Assembly (NCBI RefSeq): GCF_011634895.1
Contig: NZ_SIRR01000005.1
Span: forward strand, 1-64,000
Direction of reading: 5' to 3'
Source: Rheinheimera pleomorphica
Lineage (GTDB): Bacteria > Pseudomonadota > Gammaproteobacteria > Enterobacterales > Alteromonadaceae
Length of the DNA stretch: 64,000 bases
Below the pieces are notes generated by a model. The model made no database searches, was not told the origin of the DNA, and saw nothing but the letters and a program-made list of their open reading frames with translations. Positions 63,498 to 64,000 of the stretch are shown piece by piece; position 1 is the stretch's first letter, and each line of letters starts with the position of its first letter. A program made the translations under genes and the position numbers.

Positions 63498-64000
63498 ATG
63501 ACACCAAGGTCTTTACGCCGTTTAGCTTTGCCCGTGGCAATCAGCGCGGCCTTACTCGCCGGCTGCGGCCCACAACAACAAACCACAACAACGGCGCAAC
63601 CGGCAGTCGTCGTGCAGCAGCAAAGCGAAAGCGACAAAGCCAATGCGTTGTTTGAACAAATTTTTATGGACAATGTGCGGCGCAATCCAGTGACGCAAAC
63701 CCGGCTGGGTATCAAAGACGACTATGATAAGTGGCAGGATTTATCAGATGCGCATTATCAGGCAGGGCTGGAGTTAGCCAGGCAGCATCTGACCATGCTG
63801 CAAGCCATAGACGTTAACGCGTTGGATTCGAATACCCGCGTCAGCTATTTGCTAATGCAGCGCAATTTGGAGCAAACCCTGGCCGATGCCAAGTGGCGTT
63901 TGTATAGCTATCCGGTTAACCAGATGTTTGGCACCCACTCGCAGGTGCCGTCACTGTTGATAAACCAGCACAGTATCAGCGATGAGAGCGATGCCAAAGC
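63498..64000 (+). CDS. DUF885 lipoprotein (partial)
   Basis: The frame is open to the window edge, giving 167 residues of a usually ~600-residue protein. It has a lipoprotein signal with LLAGC, a Gln/Thr-rich linker, then FEQIFMDNVRRNPVTQTRLG and the DUF885 N-terminal helices. DUF885 proteins are gluzincin-like (HExxH) predicted metallopeptidases; the motif would lie beyond the edge. AAAGGAAA precedes the ATG. Confidence 0.85.
   Translation, partial: MTPRSLRRLALPVAISAALLAGCGPQQQTTTTAQPAVVVQQQSESDKANALFEQIFMDNVRRNPVTQTRLGIKDDYDKWQDLSDAHYQAGLELARQHLTMLQAIDVNALDSNTRVSYLLMQRNLEQTLADAKWRLYSYPVNQMFGTHSQVPSLLINQHSISDESDAK

Overview
The window comes from a gammaproteobacterium. The run pilU/pilT, yggS, proC, yggT, yggU, DUF4426, rdgB, hemW, the single histidine operon with a His leader, the bifunctional hisB, and the yoaA/tsaB neighbourhood are all typical of Alteromonadales-like bacteria. 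My best guess is the Rheinheimera/Alishewanella/Arsukibacterium group, inferred from gene content only. No rRNA, tRNA, phage, transposase or CRISPR was seen.

Layout. (1) 1-8090, minus strand: a type I secretion operon (ABC exporter, HlyD adaptor), two small membrane proteins, a duplicated scrap of the hlyD 3' end, and a large RTX protein that runs off the left edge. The RTX protein has a papain-like His/Asn-Cys pattern at its N-terminus and a FrpC-like self-cleavage module starting at an Asp-Pro bond, so it reads as a secreted, self-processing effector with candidate protective partners. (2) 8188-22038: DUF4397 lipoprotein, rnd, fadD, an exported methyltransferase, alkaline phosphatase, an SDR/DUF2878/chalcone-isomerase-like trio, tsaB and yoaA. 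Between tsaB and yoaA sits a two-gene hydrophobic pair that looks like a membrane toxin with its immunity protein. (3) 22135-39695: a collagen/hydroxyproline utilisation island. (4) 39868-47493: hisL and hisGDCBHAFI with an attenuator, and a structured 305-bp insertion between hisF and hisI. (5) 47590-56533: PocR-GAF-GGDEF protein, S46 dipeptidyl peptidase, two CBS proteins, fasciclin protein, RhtA-like exporter, DUF3422 protein, lytic transglycosylase. (6) 56561-64000: pilU, pilT, yggS, proC, yggT, yggU, DUF4426, rdgB, hemW, and the start of a DUF885 lipoprotein.

How the island works (inference from families). A secreted M9 collagenase opens collagen. A TonB-dependent receptor and a POT carrier bring in peptides. 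An exported S9 peptidase and two M24 Xaa-Pro peptidases release proline and hydroxyproline. Hydroxyproline then passes through a 2-epimerase, an FAD-dependent D-hydroxyproline dehydrogenase, a DapA-like deaminase and a 2-oxoglutarate-semialdehyde dehydrogenase into the TCA cycle. A FadR-type GntR regulator lies inside the island. Near-copies of one palindrome, ATATTGTATACAATAT, lie before five of its transcription units and before the regulator itself, giving a complete predicted regulon.
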